64,000 bases of DNA from Flavobacterium flavigenum. GTDB lineage: Bacteria; Bacteroidota; Bacteroidia; Flavobacteriales; Flavobacteriaceae. The stretch lies in the NCBI RefSeq assembly GCF_027111255.2, contig NZ_CP114285.2, positions 1,364,001 through 1,428,000 on the forward strand, in the 5' to 3' direction. Positions 46,181-55,506 of the stretch are shown here, piece after piece; positions within the stretch are counted from its first letter, which is position 1; the number at the start of each line of letters is the position of its first letter. A model generated the notes under the pieces. The model was not told the DNA's origin, did no database searches, and saw nothing but the letters and a program-made list of their open reading frames with translations. Both the position numbers and the translations under genes were made by a program.

Positions 46181-46693
46181 TTATTGATTTTGATAAATCT
46201 GGCGGCACACGTCCAGATCCCTGCTTACTTTTTCCAGCTCTTCTTTATACGTTTTTGCCGATTGGTTCAAACTGTCTATAAGGTGTGAATTATGTGTAAG
46301 GCTTCTAATCTGCTTTTTGTAGTCGATAATGTTCTTGTATGCGAGAATGATATTGTTGTACAGCTTTTTATTCTCTGTAGTATCTTTTGGTATTTTCTGA
46401 TACATATTGGCAATCATAACATTTGCCAGACGCTGTTGAAAATCGTTATCTACTTTTGGTGAATTAATAGAATCAATCGTCATTCTGATACTATCAATTT
46501 TTACTGAAAAGTTAGTTTGATAATCGTATTCCCTTTTCATCATTTCGTTTTCTGCCTTAAGTAATTTATTTTCTGCTTTTGGCATATAAAAATTAAATGA
46601 TACTGCAATTAACATCACTGAAAAAGTCAGGATAAATGCTATTAAAAAAGCTATAAATGCTTTTTGACGTTCTTGTTTGTTTAATACTTCCAT
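46181..46693 (-). CDS. tssO: T6SSiii membrane protein, TssO
   Basis: The 170-residue protein has one N-terminal membrane helix (KAFIAFLIAFILTFSVMLIAV, split around residue 12-33) and then a long periplasmic coiled coil (PKAENKLLKAENEMMKREYD, LAYKNIIDYKKQIRSL, SAKTYKEELEKVSRDLDVC). This matches TssO, a single-pass component found only in Bacteroidota systems, which replace TssJLM with a different envelope complex. It sits between tssK and tssB. Confidence 0.78.
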   Translation of the reverse strand: MEVLNKQERQKAFIAFLIAFILTFSVMLIAVSFNFYMPKAENKLLKAENEMMKREYDYQTNFSVKIDSIRMTIDSINSPKVDNDFQQRLANVMIANMYQKIPKDTTENKKLYNNIILAYKNIIDYKKQIRSLTHNSHLIDSLNQSAKTYKEELEKVSRDLDVCRQIYQNQ

Positions 46694-46714
46694 ATTTATT
46701 ATTCGTAATTATTT

Positions 46715-47884
46715 TTAATCTTTTATGAAAAAACTGTGTCGTTTAGAAGTATGAACAATATCCTTCTGATCTGTTTCGGCAACAAACAGTTCAATATTTT
46801 CTTTCTTCTTACCTATGTAATCCAGTTTGTTTAGGGTTTCGTATAATTTTTCAATCTTAACCAGGAAATTCATGACCAGCGTTGCCGTTTTATCAATATG
46901 AACATGATCGTATCCGGAGTTAATAAGGGACGCAAAAAGTATTTCTAATTCTCCTTGTGATATATCGCACCATTCGGCGAAATAATTAAGCAGTTCTTCT
47001 TTACCCGCTCCCGATTTTGAATCAATAAAGTTTTTGATGACTCTTGCAAATGATACTACAGTAGTCAACATTGCTGCAGGATGCTGATGCAAAGAGAACC
47101 AACGAAACTGTGTAAGACAACTTCCTAAATAATAACTGGTCGTATCTGTTAACTGAATTACTGTCTGAGGTAAAACCCCTGATTGCTGGATACGGTTAAT
47201 TTTTTGAGAAATCTGAACCGAATAAATTTCTATCTGTCCAAACGTACGGGCAATCTGTGCATGCATATCAATCAGTTTTGGATGACAGGAAACAGTTACT
47301 GATGGCGGAATATAGTTTTCGTCAAGGATTGTATTATCACCAATTAAAATTTTACCGATCGCCAGATAAAAACCTCCGTAACCAATTCCGGAACGAAACT
47401 CCTCAGCTTTAATTAAGTGAAGCTTGTATTCAGGTTGCGTGTATGGATATCTTGGCGGAACTTCCTCCGGATCTGGCTCTCCAAACGGAATTCTTTTTTT
47501 AGAATTAACCGATATACAAGCCAGCAAAACCAATTGTTCTCCATCTTTTATTTCATAAGTATCTTCCGGGTACGGAACCTGAAGATCTAATGTGTCTGTA
47601 CTGCTCCTGCTGATTTCAATTCTGGAACCATTTGGTGTAATGGCATGACATTCTTCTACACGAACTCTCAACAATTTATGATTATCAATTCCGAGTGTGA
47701 TTTTTGTAGCCTCCTTATTCTGATTCCCGGAATCCAGTAAACCATAACTCATCGGGGTGGTATGAATTCCTATTGCATCATTTACCAACTCAGAAACATT
47801 GTTCTGCATGGATAAGAAATGGCTTTTGTTTATTTTCATCCCGTCAATCCAGTTTACGGGAAAATGATTTAGTTTTTCTATCAT
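46715..47884 (-). CDS. tssK: T6SS baseplate protein TssK
   Basis: The 389-residue protein begins with VNWIDGMKINKSHFLSMQNN, the characteristic N-terminal start of TssK, followed by shoulder strands (LRVRVEECHAITPNGSRIEI) and a helical C-terminal domain. TssK trimers bind TssF/TssG and connect the baseplate to the membrane complex. It is followed after 21 bp by tssO, in line with contact between the two. Confidence 0.88.
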   Translation of the reverse strand: MIEKLNHFPVNWIDGMKINKSHFLSMQNNVSELVNDAIGIHTTPMSYGLLDSGNQNKEATKITLGIDNHKLLRVRVEECHAITPNGSRIEISRSSTDTLDLQVPYPEDTYEIKDGEQLVLLACISVNSKKRIPFGEPDPEEVPPRYPYTQPEYKLHLIKAEEFRSGIGYGGFYLAIGKILIGDNTILDENYIPPSVTVSCHPKLIDMHAQIARTFGQIEIYSVQISQKINRIQQSGVLPQTVIQLTDTTSYYLGSCLTQFRWFSLHQHPAAMLTTVVSFARVIKNFIDSKSGAGKEELLNYFAEWCDISQGELEILFASLINSGYDHVHIDKTATLVMNFLVKIEKLYETLNKLDYIGKKKENIELFVAETDQKDIVHTSKRHSFFIKD

Positions 47885-47915
47885 ATCTTTTTATGTATTT
47901 CTTTTAAACAAAGCT

Positions 47916-49079
47916 TTATTGCATTTTACCTTCAACTCTTATAATGGCGTTATCATAAACTGTATTTTCTTTAAACTCTTTTGCTAGCTTATAATAATTC
48001 AATGCTTCTTCTAAATCATTATCGTTTTCGAAAATCTTAGCAATATTATAGTAGGCACTGGCTTTAGTGGTATTTATAGAATTACCTGCAGCAAATGTTA
48101 TTGCCTTCCTATTAGCGTAAATAGCCTCTGCCTTATATCCTTTTTTAATATACATTAATCCTAAATTTCCATAAGCCTGCCCAAATACAGGATTGTACTC
48201 TATTGCTTGTTTATAAAAATTCATAGCCGCATCAATGTCTTTACTTTGATAAGCCAAATCTCCTTTTTGGTTCAATTGAAGAGCTCTTTTCTTATCTTCA
48301 GTAGATACATAAATCTCTTCTTCTCTATCATCACTAGAATTCCCGCCTATGCCAACTTCCTGTGTCGTTTTAGAAATAATATTATTTATGTCTATAATTT
48401 CCCCATTCTCATTTATCTTAAATAAATTCCAGACATTTCCCTTTTTATTTTTTGGGATGTAATACGTTTTAACTAATGACTGCCCTACGTAAACAAATAC
48501 TTTTGCTTCGCTTGCAGAAAGTTTATAAGAATCCAAGTCATTCTTATTGGAATAATCATGTACAAAATAATGATAGGTTTCTCCAAATTTTTTGTTTTCA
48601 ATTGTTATGGTTTCCGGTCCGTAGCTATCAGTATCATCTACGTCCAAATTTGCCAGGTTTCCTTCCTTTTGTTGAAAAAAGATATGATTTCCGGGAAAAG
48701 TAAGATGCGAATCTAAATCAGAGGGATATTTTCCCCAGTTCAGTACGATTCTCATTCCGTCCAGATTTTTCATGTATGGACTCAGTGCATACGTCATATC
48801 GTTGCAGGGGCATTTAACTACTAAACTTGAATAGTTGTCTTTTTTGATAATCAATAATGTGTTTGAATCATCCGGAAATCCACTATTAATTGTGGCTCTG
48901 CCCTGATTGTTTGTCAAACTCTTTGCGGATGATTCACCATTTCTCTGAATCATTACTTCTGCATTACCAATCACTTTATCTTTTTCGACTGCTGACAATA
49001 CCTGTACAGATATATTTTGTGCGCTTACATTACTACTAAAAGCCAGAGCTAAAAAGGGGATTACTAATTTAAATTTCAT
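47916..49079 (-). CDS. Periplasmic TPR protein of the T6SS locus with YfaP-like domain
   Basis: The 387-residue protein has a signal peptide (MKFKLVIPFLALAFSSNVSAQ), a carboxypeptidase-regulatory-like beta domain (about 22-90), and a YfaP/DUF2135-like segment (MRIVLNWGKYPSDLDSHLTF near residues 108-127). At the C-terminus (about 265-385) are three TPR repeats (KRALQLNQKGDLAYQSKDID, YGNLGLMYIKKGYKAEAIY, AYYNIAKIFENDNDLEEALN). It is 31 bp before tssK and 247 bp after the orphan effector module. It may be a periplasmic scaffold of the envelope complex, but this is inference. Confidence 0.75.
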   Translation of the reverse strand: MKFKLVIPFLALAFSSNVSAQNISVQVLSAVEKDKVIGNAEVMIQRNGESSAKSLTNNQGRATINSGFPDDSNTLLIIKKDNYSSLVVKCPCNDMTYALSPYMKNLDGMRIVLNWGKYPSDLDSHLTFPGNHIFFQQKEGNLANLDVDDTDSYGPETITIENKKFGETYHYFVHDYSNKNDLDSYKLSASEAKVFVYVGQSLVKTYYIPKNKKGNVWNLFKINENGEIIDINNIISKTTQEVGIGGNSSDDREEEIYVSTEDKKRALQLNQKGDLAYQSKDIDAAMNFYKQAIEYNPVFGQAYGNLGLMYIKKGYKAEAIYANRKAITFAAGNSINTTKASAYYNIAKIFENDNDLEEALNYYKLAKEFKENTVYDNAIIRVEGKMQ

Positions 49080-49326
49080 TATGTTTTATTATTAAAAATT
49101 TACTTGTATTATTATTCATATTATCGTAATTATTTAGAGATTTTTTGGGTTAATTTTTTAAATTTAATGGCTTTAACCTTAAAAAAATTAATTTATTCGC
49201 AAGTTATTAATATCATATTCTAAAACCTTATTCTTAATTTTATTTAATATCTTCTAAATTTGAATAGATATTTCTCAAATCTTAATTGTTTAGAAAATAA
49301 ACACTTAAGTTTTAATAAGACTCACT

Positions 49327-50442
49327 TTATTTTTTTGGATTAGTTTGACTTAATTTTATTAAAAAATCTTCCGTAACATCTTCAAAATTAACTTCATTAA
49401 AATCTTTTTGTGTCCAAGTTTTTGATGGTATTTTTTTATCGTGATCGGCTTTATCAAAGTAAGTTTCACCATATTTATGAAGAAGTATTTTGTCCTCAAA
49501 TACTTTGAAAGTGGTATAAGTCGAAATAGATATATAATCAGAACATACGTAATCTTCTATGGTAAAATAATTTCCTTTAAATACGATTCTATTAAATCCT
49601 TCTGCAGCACAATTAAAATTGTTCTTAAATATAATATTATGGTTTTCATACCAAGATTGAAAAGTATTATTTGGCAACCCTTTTTTTATTTCCATCGGAA
49701 GTCCGAAATGAATTCTCTCAAAATCTCCTTTCTCTTCATGATTTATATAAAGTATGATTTTATCTTTTATACCGTCTTGATTCAAATCATAATCATAAAA
49801 ATATGCAATCTTTTTATTCTCATTTAATTTCGAAACTTTATCAAAAGAAAATAATTCCGGAAATAGTTTTAAAAAATAATTATTATCATGATAGGGAGGA
49901 AGGATATTTTCTTTTAGTTGTTTTATTAAATTCCAACTATTATTAGTTTGATCTAATAGATAAATATTTGCAATACTATTATCTTTAATATTCACACTTT
50001 CTTCCGAGCAAAGACGATCTCTTACTATATATTCTTTATTAATTTTATATAAAAAAATATTATACAAATTATAATTATCCTTTAAAAGACTACTAATATG
50101 CTTGTTTTCTGTATCCATGTCGTCATATTCATACTTGTATGTTTTTTTATATTTATCTGTCCAGAAAACCCTTAGCATATCTTTTTTAGGTATAAAGTGC
50201 ATTGTAAAATAACCTTCGTTTTCACAATCAAGATAATTTACAATTGGATGTTCTGACAAAGAGGAACCGTCGATATTTAGTTGATAACCTGTTAAATATT
50301 TTTTATTTAAAAAATTAATATTTTCACCATTATTATGATTTCGTATTCCTTCATGTGATTTTTCTATAATTTTAGTTTTATTCTGCCCAGTGCACGAATT
50401 TATGAACAAACTCAATATCAATAATTTTAAAATTGTTCTCAT
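49327..50442 (-). CDS. Lipoprotein, probable orphan immunity protein
   Basis: I choose the ATG at 50442 because it gives a lipoprotein signal MRTILKLLILSLFINSCTGQ with the lipobox Cys17; the longer frame from 50472 overlaps the upstream gene. The mature part of about 355 residues has an FG-GAP-like calcium segment YFYDYDLNQDGIKDKIILYI. It follows the M23 fragment by 4 bp, as an immunity gene would, and is the cognate partner candidate for that toxin tip. A 247-bp AT-rich gap (49080-49326) lies downstream without genes. Confidence 0.7.
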   Translation of the reverse strand: MRTILKLLILSLFINSCTGQNKTKIIEKSHEGIRNHNNGENINFLNKKYLTGYQLNIDGSSLSEHPIVNYLDCENEGYFTMHFIPKKDMLRVFWTDKYKKTYKYEYDDMDTENKHISSLLKDNYNLYNIFLYKINKEYIVRDRLCSEESVNIKDNSIANIYLLDQTNNSWNLIKQLKENILPPYHDNNYFLKLFPELFSFDKVSKLNENKKIAYFYDYDLNQDGIKDKIILYINHEEKGDFERIHFGLPMEIKKGLPNNTFQSWYENHNIIFKNNFNCAAEGFNRIVFKGNYFTIEDYVCSDYISISTYTTFKVFEDKILLHKYGETYFDKADHDKKIPSKTWTQKDFNEVNFEDVTEDFLIKLSQTNPKK

Positions 50443-50446
50443 CCTT

Positions 50447-50854
50447 TTAAATTTTATCTCCATTACTATCAAATTTTGTCTTCATGTAATCCTCAGCTTT
50501 TACCCTATAACTTCCTAAATAATAAAAATTATTTGAGCCTTCACCTTTTGTGGCAGCTTCAATATGGCAATGCCAATTCTCTTTTTCTATACCATGTCCT
50601 GCAACCCCATTTGGCAATCCGCTATAAGAGGCATTCCCAGTGCTTCCAGATTTAGCTACTTTTTGTCGATGTGTTACTTTATCTCCTTCTCTTGCATAAA
50701 TTTCGTCTAAATGACAATATAAAATAAAAACCTCTTTCCCTTCCTTGTCTTTAGATTTTATCATCAAAGTATTTCCTAAACTACTGGCTTTATATTCATT
50801 TGTTCTGAATGAATTAACTATTTTTCCTACTGTATCACACATTAAAGAATTCAC
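50447..50854 (-). CDS. Orphan C-terminal M23 peptidase tip of a T6SS effector
   Basis: The 135-residue frame (GTG start at 50854, with an in-frame TAA 8 codons upstream) is the second half of an M23/LytM domain: GKIVNSFRTNEYKASSLGN, FILYCHLDEIYAREGD, KVAKSGSTGNAS and the HxH motif WHCHIEAA. The first zinc-binding HxxxD segment is missing. It resembles, but is not identical to, the C-terminus of the GH19-M23 effector upstream. Most likely it is a displaced toxin tip kept next to its immunity gene; it is probably not active by itself. Confidence 0.65.
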   Translation of the reverse strand: MNSLMCDTVGKIVNSFRTNEYKASSLGNTLMIKSKDKEGKEVFILYCHLDEIYAREGDKVTHRQKVAKSGSTGNASYSGLPNGVAGHGIEKENWHCHIEAATKGEGSNNFYYLGSYRVKAEDYMKTKFDSNGDKI

Positions 50855-50903
50855 ATCTTTATATTCGTGTTATAATGTCATCTAATACATTTTACCTATT
50901 ATT

Positions 50904-51857
50904 TTATATTTTTTTTAAAAGGCACATTTGCTTCACACCATAACCAAAATTTATATCAATATATGGGCTACTCAAAATGTATTTATTACCATCATACGTA
51001 ATCACTCCAAAATCTTTTATTTTCTGTATTTGAGGATCTTCAAATTCGGTTAAATCTTTTATTAATTCCAATTTCAATTTATTTTCTACTTCTTTAGCAC
51101 TTAATAAATATTTCTGAGACACATGATAACCGTTTATTTCAAATATTATTGAGTCTTTTTTTATTTTTAAAGAAACAATATGCATTGTATTGGCATCATT
51201 ACTCTTTTTATTTATTTGTGTTTGATAGTTACCAAACCACTTATCTCCATATGTTTTTATACTTTGCTGTATCTTTTTTTGAATATTATATTTCTTCTCA
51301 TATAAAAATTTATCCCCTAAATAAAAATTAGATTTTAATATATCACCTTCTTTCGAAATGTTACTTATTAAGTCTTTAGCTCCTAGTTTCTCTGGATCAT
51401 CTTGTCTGAAAACTAATGTATCATCAATTTCTATTATAGAATTAGATTTATTATCAATGTAGTAGATTCCCAAATTACTACTATAGTAATCTCTTCCTTC
51501 TATTAACAAAACAAGATTACCTAAATTGGATTTATAAAGTTTATAAACTATATCTCCATTTTCATAATAAAAATTTAATACCTTTTTTATTTCTGTTTTG
51601 TTTTTAAAAAAAGTTAATTCTTGATTATTTGAAGTAGAATTTAGAAGTACTTTGAAACCATTGTAAACAGCCTCGTCAGATTGTTCTTTTGTTTTATTTA
51701 TTGGTTTTTCTAATTTAAATATCTCTACATCTACTTTATTTTTTGTCTCTGAAACTGTTTCTTGTTTTATTTTTTTTAGTTCTTCTTTTTTTTGTCCGTA
51801 ACATTGCAATTGCAAATAGCATAATATTAATAGACTTACTTTTATTGCTCTTTTCAT
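50904..51857 (-). CDS. Probable immunity lipoprotein of the GH19-M23 effector
   Basis: The ATG at 51857 overlaps the effector stop as ATGA, indicating translational coupling; an alternative ATG lies 9 bp upstream. The protein of about 317 residues has a lipoprotein-like signal MKRAIKVSLLILCYLQLQC. Its mature domain is charged, with an N-terminal KKEELKKIKQETVSE stretch and beta strands (VLLIEGRDYYSSNLGIYYID, KYILSSPYIDINFGYG). No enzymatic motif is seen. Direct coupling to a peptidoglycan-cleaving effector suggests periplasmic immunity. Confidence 0.72.
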   Translation of the reverse strand: MKRAIKVSLLILCYLQLQCYGQKKEELKKIKQETVSETKNKVDVEIFKLEKPINKTKEQSDEAVYNGFKVLLNSTSNNQELTFFKNKTEIKKVLNFYYENGDIVYKLYKSNLGNLVLLIEGRDYYSSNLGIYYIDNKSNSIIEIDDTLVFRQDDPEKLGAKDLISNISKEGDILKSNFYLGDKFLYEKKYNIQKKIQQSIKTYGDKWFGNYQTQINKKSNDANTMHIVSLKIKKDSIIFEINGYHVSQKYLLSAKEVENKLKLELIKDLTEFEDPQIQKIKDFGVITYDGNKYILSSPYIDINFGYGVKQMCLLKKI

Positions 51858-54800
51858 TGTGTCCAATATGATGGGGTTATTTTTACTTCTTCTTGTTCTT
51901 CCTTGTCGGCATCAGTTAAGGTGTCTTCGTCTTTATAAGTTAAATAGACACCGGGATTGCACTTTTTATCTAATCCTGCTTGTTTTTCAACATTCATTAT
52001 TTCAAAATGTAAATGCGGATTTTTTGTTGAAAATGGCACGCCATTTTCTCCAGACGTTCCAGTTAATCCAATAATTTTACCCGCATTTACAATATCTCCT
52101 ATAGCTACTTTTCTTTCTTTTAAGTGAGCGTAAACAAGATAAAATGGCCCGTTATGATCAAAATTCTGTAATTCAATTTCTGACTTATTTGAATACTTTA
52201 ACACAAAAGGATTTTTTCTTCTGGATTTAAATGTTTCTTCATCAATTACTTTTATTACAATTAATTCACCAAACATACTGCTATTAATTTCGCTTCTAAC
52301 AACTTCGCCTTTTACGCATGAATACACATTAGTTCCTGGTTTTGCAAATAGATCCATTCCTGTATGTTTATTAACACCATCTCTAATTGTTGGTCCAAAT
52401 GAACCATGCCATGGTTTTTTAGTACCTCCCCCTTGAGAGTACAAACACAACATTGGATTATCTAATGGATCATGCCATTCTCCGGATCGGCTATTTATTG
52501 GACTGCATTCATTTACTTTAAATACTTGTACAGCTTTTTCAAAGAATTTTTTAGCATCATTCCAACCTGCTAAGCCTCCATTTACCATTCTTCTAATTTT
52601 CTGAATATTGGCGTCATTTGATTCTTTTAGAGTGTCAGCTGTTTTCCATATTTCATGTTTTTCCCAATATGCTATAGCTGATAAAACAGCATATTTTGCC
52701 TCTTTAACCTTATCAGGATTAGCTTCTAAATCTATATAGTCATCCGGAAATATTTCCCTAAATGTTTTTGATGCCTCGATATAGTTATCCTTACCTGTTA
52801 ATTGTTTTAATCCTCGTCCTCTATATCTATATCCATCACCGCTGGCTTCATTTCCATTTCCATTACCTTTACCATTTTCATTGGCATATAAAAAACTTAA
52901 CAATTTTATTTGTGGCCTTTCGTCACAAAAAGTTTCAATTTGACCACGTCTCTCTAAGACACCACTTCTATCTCCAAATATGGATGTGTTTCGAATATTT
53001 GTTGGTGTATAGGGTATAACATCTGTTTCAATAATCCAATCTGTATTAATTCCTGATGTTTCTGCACCGACTTGTGCAAAAAAATGTGCTTTACGTAAAC
53101 AAGTATTAAGATGTATTGGTTTATCTGTATTTTCTCGTTGCTTAATAAATTGGTTTAGATAATTTACAACTTCTTCCCTAAATGCTTTAGAACGAGAATG
53201 TGAACCAAAGAGGTCCTCTATTTGTTTTAAAGTAATTTCTTGCTCACATCTAGGGCATTTCCCTTTTCCAATCACAAAATACTCCCCATCTCTTTTTAAA
53301 AATTCCTTTTCGTGTTTTATAGTATCGCCTTGACATTCTGCTTTTAACCAAAGGTTTTCAGCTTGTGTTTTGTAGGTATCAAAGCTAATTGTGTCACCAC
53401 TGATATAAGTTCCGTTTTCTAATGCTTTTTCCACATCGTCTGCAAAGGCCGTTTTTCCGGCAGCGATTTTGGTATTGCCTTGTTTTCCTTCTTTTGCGTT
53501 TTTTAGTATTATTGCAGCAAATTTCTTTTTATTGTCAACTGTAATAGTTGTTTCTTCACTTTTAAATGTATAGGTATAAGCTTCTTCTTTTTTTCCTTTA
53601 AGCAGTTTTTCTTTCCATTTTTTCAAATCCTCATCGGCTTTTGGGCGTAATTTTATCTTTACCTTTGCTATACCGTTTTCAACTGTTGCCTTAAGTGTTG
53701 TAAGTTCTTCTCCATTTTCTTTGGCTTCCAAAACAGGTACAGCTGCATCTCCATCTACCACAATGGTTTCTTTTTCTTTTATTGTAATAGATACTTCTTT
53801 TCCATCCAATAAAAATGTCTTAGCAACTACATATACTTCCTCTTCCAGTGGGGCACTATTAATTTTTATAAATTTAGCTCCTAATTTGTACAAATTAAAT
53901 GATATAGTTTGTCCTTCTTCATATGAACTCCCAAGAGCATTTTTAATATCATCAAGTTTGGCATATTTTTTATCTGCCTTAACTAGTGGATCAACTCGGT
54001 TTTTTATAATCCTTGCTATATTATCTTTGTTAACATTAGTATTACTAGTTTTAAATTTGTACTCGTGTTGACCAGCAATATCTGTTGTTTCTAATGAGAA
54101 TTCTTCTTTAGCAAAATAGGCCGTAAAAATGCCTTCTGTTCTTACTGTTTCCTCTACTGGAGTTGTATCAATTGTTAGAGGAGCTGTATTAGTTGGTACT
54201 TCAAATACGGGGATTGTAATTATACTTTCTGTTTTTATTATATTAAACGAAAGTATTTTGTCACTTCCATTTGTATTTTTAATATACTCATTTTCAATAT
54301 TAATTACTTTTACATAAAAATTTTCTACCTCTTCTGGTAATCCTGGAAATTTCCTATAAAAAGACATCGTTTTAAACGTCGCTCTAATTATTCCATCTAC
54401 ACAGTTTGTTTTTACACGTTCTATAGGCTTATTCGTTTTTCTCGGACTATACAATTCTAATGTTAGAGTATTACCATTTAACCCCTCTGTTTCTAATGTG
54501 ATAAATAAGTCCTGTCCATAATTTATTTCACTATGATCTGCTGTATTTTCTTTTTTACTCCAAGAGGAAGAGGTTATTTTTTTTTCACATTTACCAAATA
54601 CGTATATCCCGGTGTTTCTTTGATGATGTCCACCATACAAACTGGTTTCTAAGTAGTAAGCATAACTCCCACATAGTTTTTTAGGAAGGGTAACACCGTA
54701 AGGTACTCCTGCTGGTTTTATTGTTTCCTTAAAAGTTTGTATCTTTTTATGATCCATCCACAGCCATGTGATATTTCTTCTTCTTTCTTCCTCAGTGGTT

Positions 54801-54934
54801 TCATTATACCATTCGCCAACAACAAACGAAGCCTCTTGATCTGGATTTACACAGGTTATACCACCAGTATTAAAATAATAGTCAAGTTCTAAACTGTTTG
54901 ATAACCTTTTTATTTTTTTTACTCCCTTTGCCAT
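51854..54934 (-). CDS. T6SS effector with GH19 muramidase-like and M23 endopeptidase domains
   Basis: The 1026-residue protein has no signal peptide. The N-terminal half (about 1-540) is beta-rich and repetitive, with two similar segments around residues 300-380 and 455-535 (NVNKDNIARIIKN, TVDNKKKFAAIILKN). A CPRC zinc-knuckle-like motif (C560, C563) precedes a GH19 lysozyme/chitinase-like domain (about 570-790) with Glu625 in HFFAQVGAETSG and YRGRGLKQLTGKDNY. A complete M23 domain follows, with H857/D861 (HTGMD) and HLH at 974-976. It should cleave both glycan strands and peptide bridges of peptidoglycan. It lies behind the PAAR-like gene. Confidence 0.85.
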   Translation of the reverse strand: MAKGVKKIKRLSNSLELDYYFNTGGITCVNPDQEASFVVGEWYNETTEEERRRNITWLWMDHKKIQTFKETIKPAGVPYGVTLPKKLCGSYAYYLETSLYGGHHQRNTGIYVFGKCEKKITSSSWSKKENTADHSEINYGQDLFITLETEGLNGNTLTLELYSPRKTNKPIERVKTNCVDGIIRATFKTMSFYRKFPGLPEEVENFYVKVINIENEYIKNTNGSDKILSFNIIKTESIITIPVFEVPTNTAPLTIDTTPVEETVRTEGIFTAYFAKEEFSLETTDIAGQHEYKFKTSNTNVNKDNIARIIKNRVDPLVKADKKYAKLDDIKNALGSSYEEGQTISFNLYKLGAKFIKINSAPLEEEVYVVAKTFLLDGKEVSITIKEKETIVVDGDAAVPVLEAKENGEELTTLKATVENGIAKVKIKLRPKADEDLKKWKEKLLKGKKEEAYTYTFKSEETTITVDNKKKFAAIILKNAKEGKQGNTKIAAGKTAFADDVEKALENGTYISGDTISFDTYKTQAENLWLKAECQGDTIKHEKEFLKRDGEYFVIGKGKCPRCEQEITLKQIEDLFGSHSRSKAFREEVVNYLNQFIKQRENTDKPIHLNTCLRKAHFFAQVGAETSGINTDWIIETDVIPYTPTNIRNTSIFGDRSGVLERRGQIETFCDERPQIKLLSFLYANENGKGNGNGNEASGDGYRYRGRGLKQLTGKDNYIEASKTFREIFPDDYIDLEANPDKVKEAKYAVLSAIAYWEKHEIWKTADTLKESNDANIQKIRRMVNGGLAGWNDAKKFFEKAVQVFKVNECSPINSRSGEWHDPLDNPMLCLYSQGGGTKKPWHGSFGPTIRDGVNKHTGMDLFAKPGTNVYSCVKGEVVRSEINSSMFGELIVIKVIDEETFKSRRKNPFVLKYSNKSEIELQNFDHNGPFYLVYAHLKERKVAIGDIVNAGKIIGLTGTSGENGVPFSTKNPHLHFEIMNVEKQAGLDKKCNPGVYLTYKDEDTLTDADKEEQEEVKITPSYWTQ

Positions 54935-54966
54935 TTTATGCTTTTAGAAAATAGTGAAATTATTTT

Positions 54967-55464
54967 TTAACTGTATAATATTCCTTCGTCTGTATGCTTC
55001 CTTTGAAATAGTTCTTCTATATCTACCATCGGGTTTATTTGCTTTTGGACTTCGGGTTTGGCATTCTTTACATTCTGTTTACCCACTTCTGCTTTTTGCC
55101 CATGTTTGTCAACCGTGATACAATCAGCACCTCCAATAGGACAAGTGGCTTTGCTGTCTTCCAGTAATATCTTTCCTTTATTAGATAGTGTAACTTTTTC
55201 ATAAAAACCACTCCATTTGTTAATTACTGCCTGACATGGCAGGTAATCGCCACTTCCGTTCGGCTGCATTTTACATTTACCAAAGGTGTTTTTCTCTAAG
55301 GTCTGCCCAATTTCTTTATCGGTTGCTATGAGTTTTTTTTCAGCATCTTTATCATTCGCATAATGCTTACTCTGTGATTTTACCTTAAGCTTATCTAACT
55401 TAGGCTCTACACTAAACTTACATTTTACGGTCGCCCCCTGTACCACTACATGTTTTGCACTCAT
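54967..55464 (-). CDS. PAAR-like DUF4280 protein
   Basis: The 165-residue protein starts MSAKHVVVQGATVKCKFSVE and has the DUF4280 cysteine pattern (FGKCKMQPNGSGDYLPCQAV, KATCPIGGADCITVDKHGQK). DUF4280 is a PAAR-like fold that caps the VgrG tip. It is encoded 32 bp before the large effector, so it likely carries that effector on the spike. Cytosolic until fired. Confidence 0.87.
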   Translation of the reverse strand: MSAKHVVVQGATVKCKFSVEPKLDKLKVKSQSKHYANDKDAEKKLIATDKEIGQTLEKNTFGKCKMQPNGSGDYLPCQAVINKWSGFYEKVTLSNKGKILLEDSKATCPIGGADCITVDKHGQKAEVGKQNVKNAKPEVQKQINPMVDIEELFQRKHTDEGILYS

Positions 55465-55506
55465 AACCTTACCTTTTGGATGTTAAAAAAATACTTTCTT
55501 TAATTT

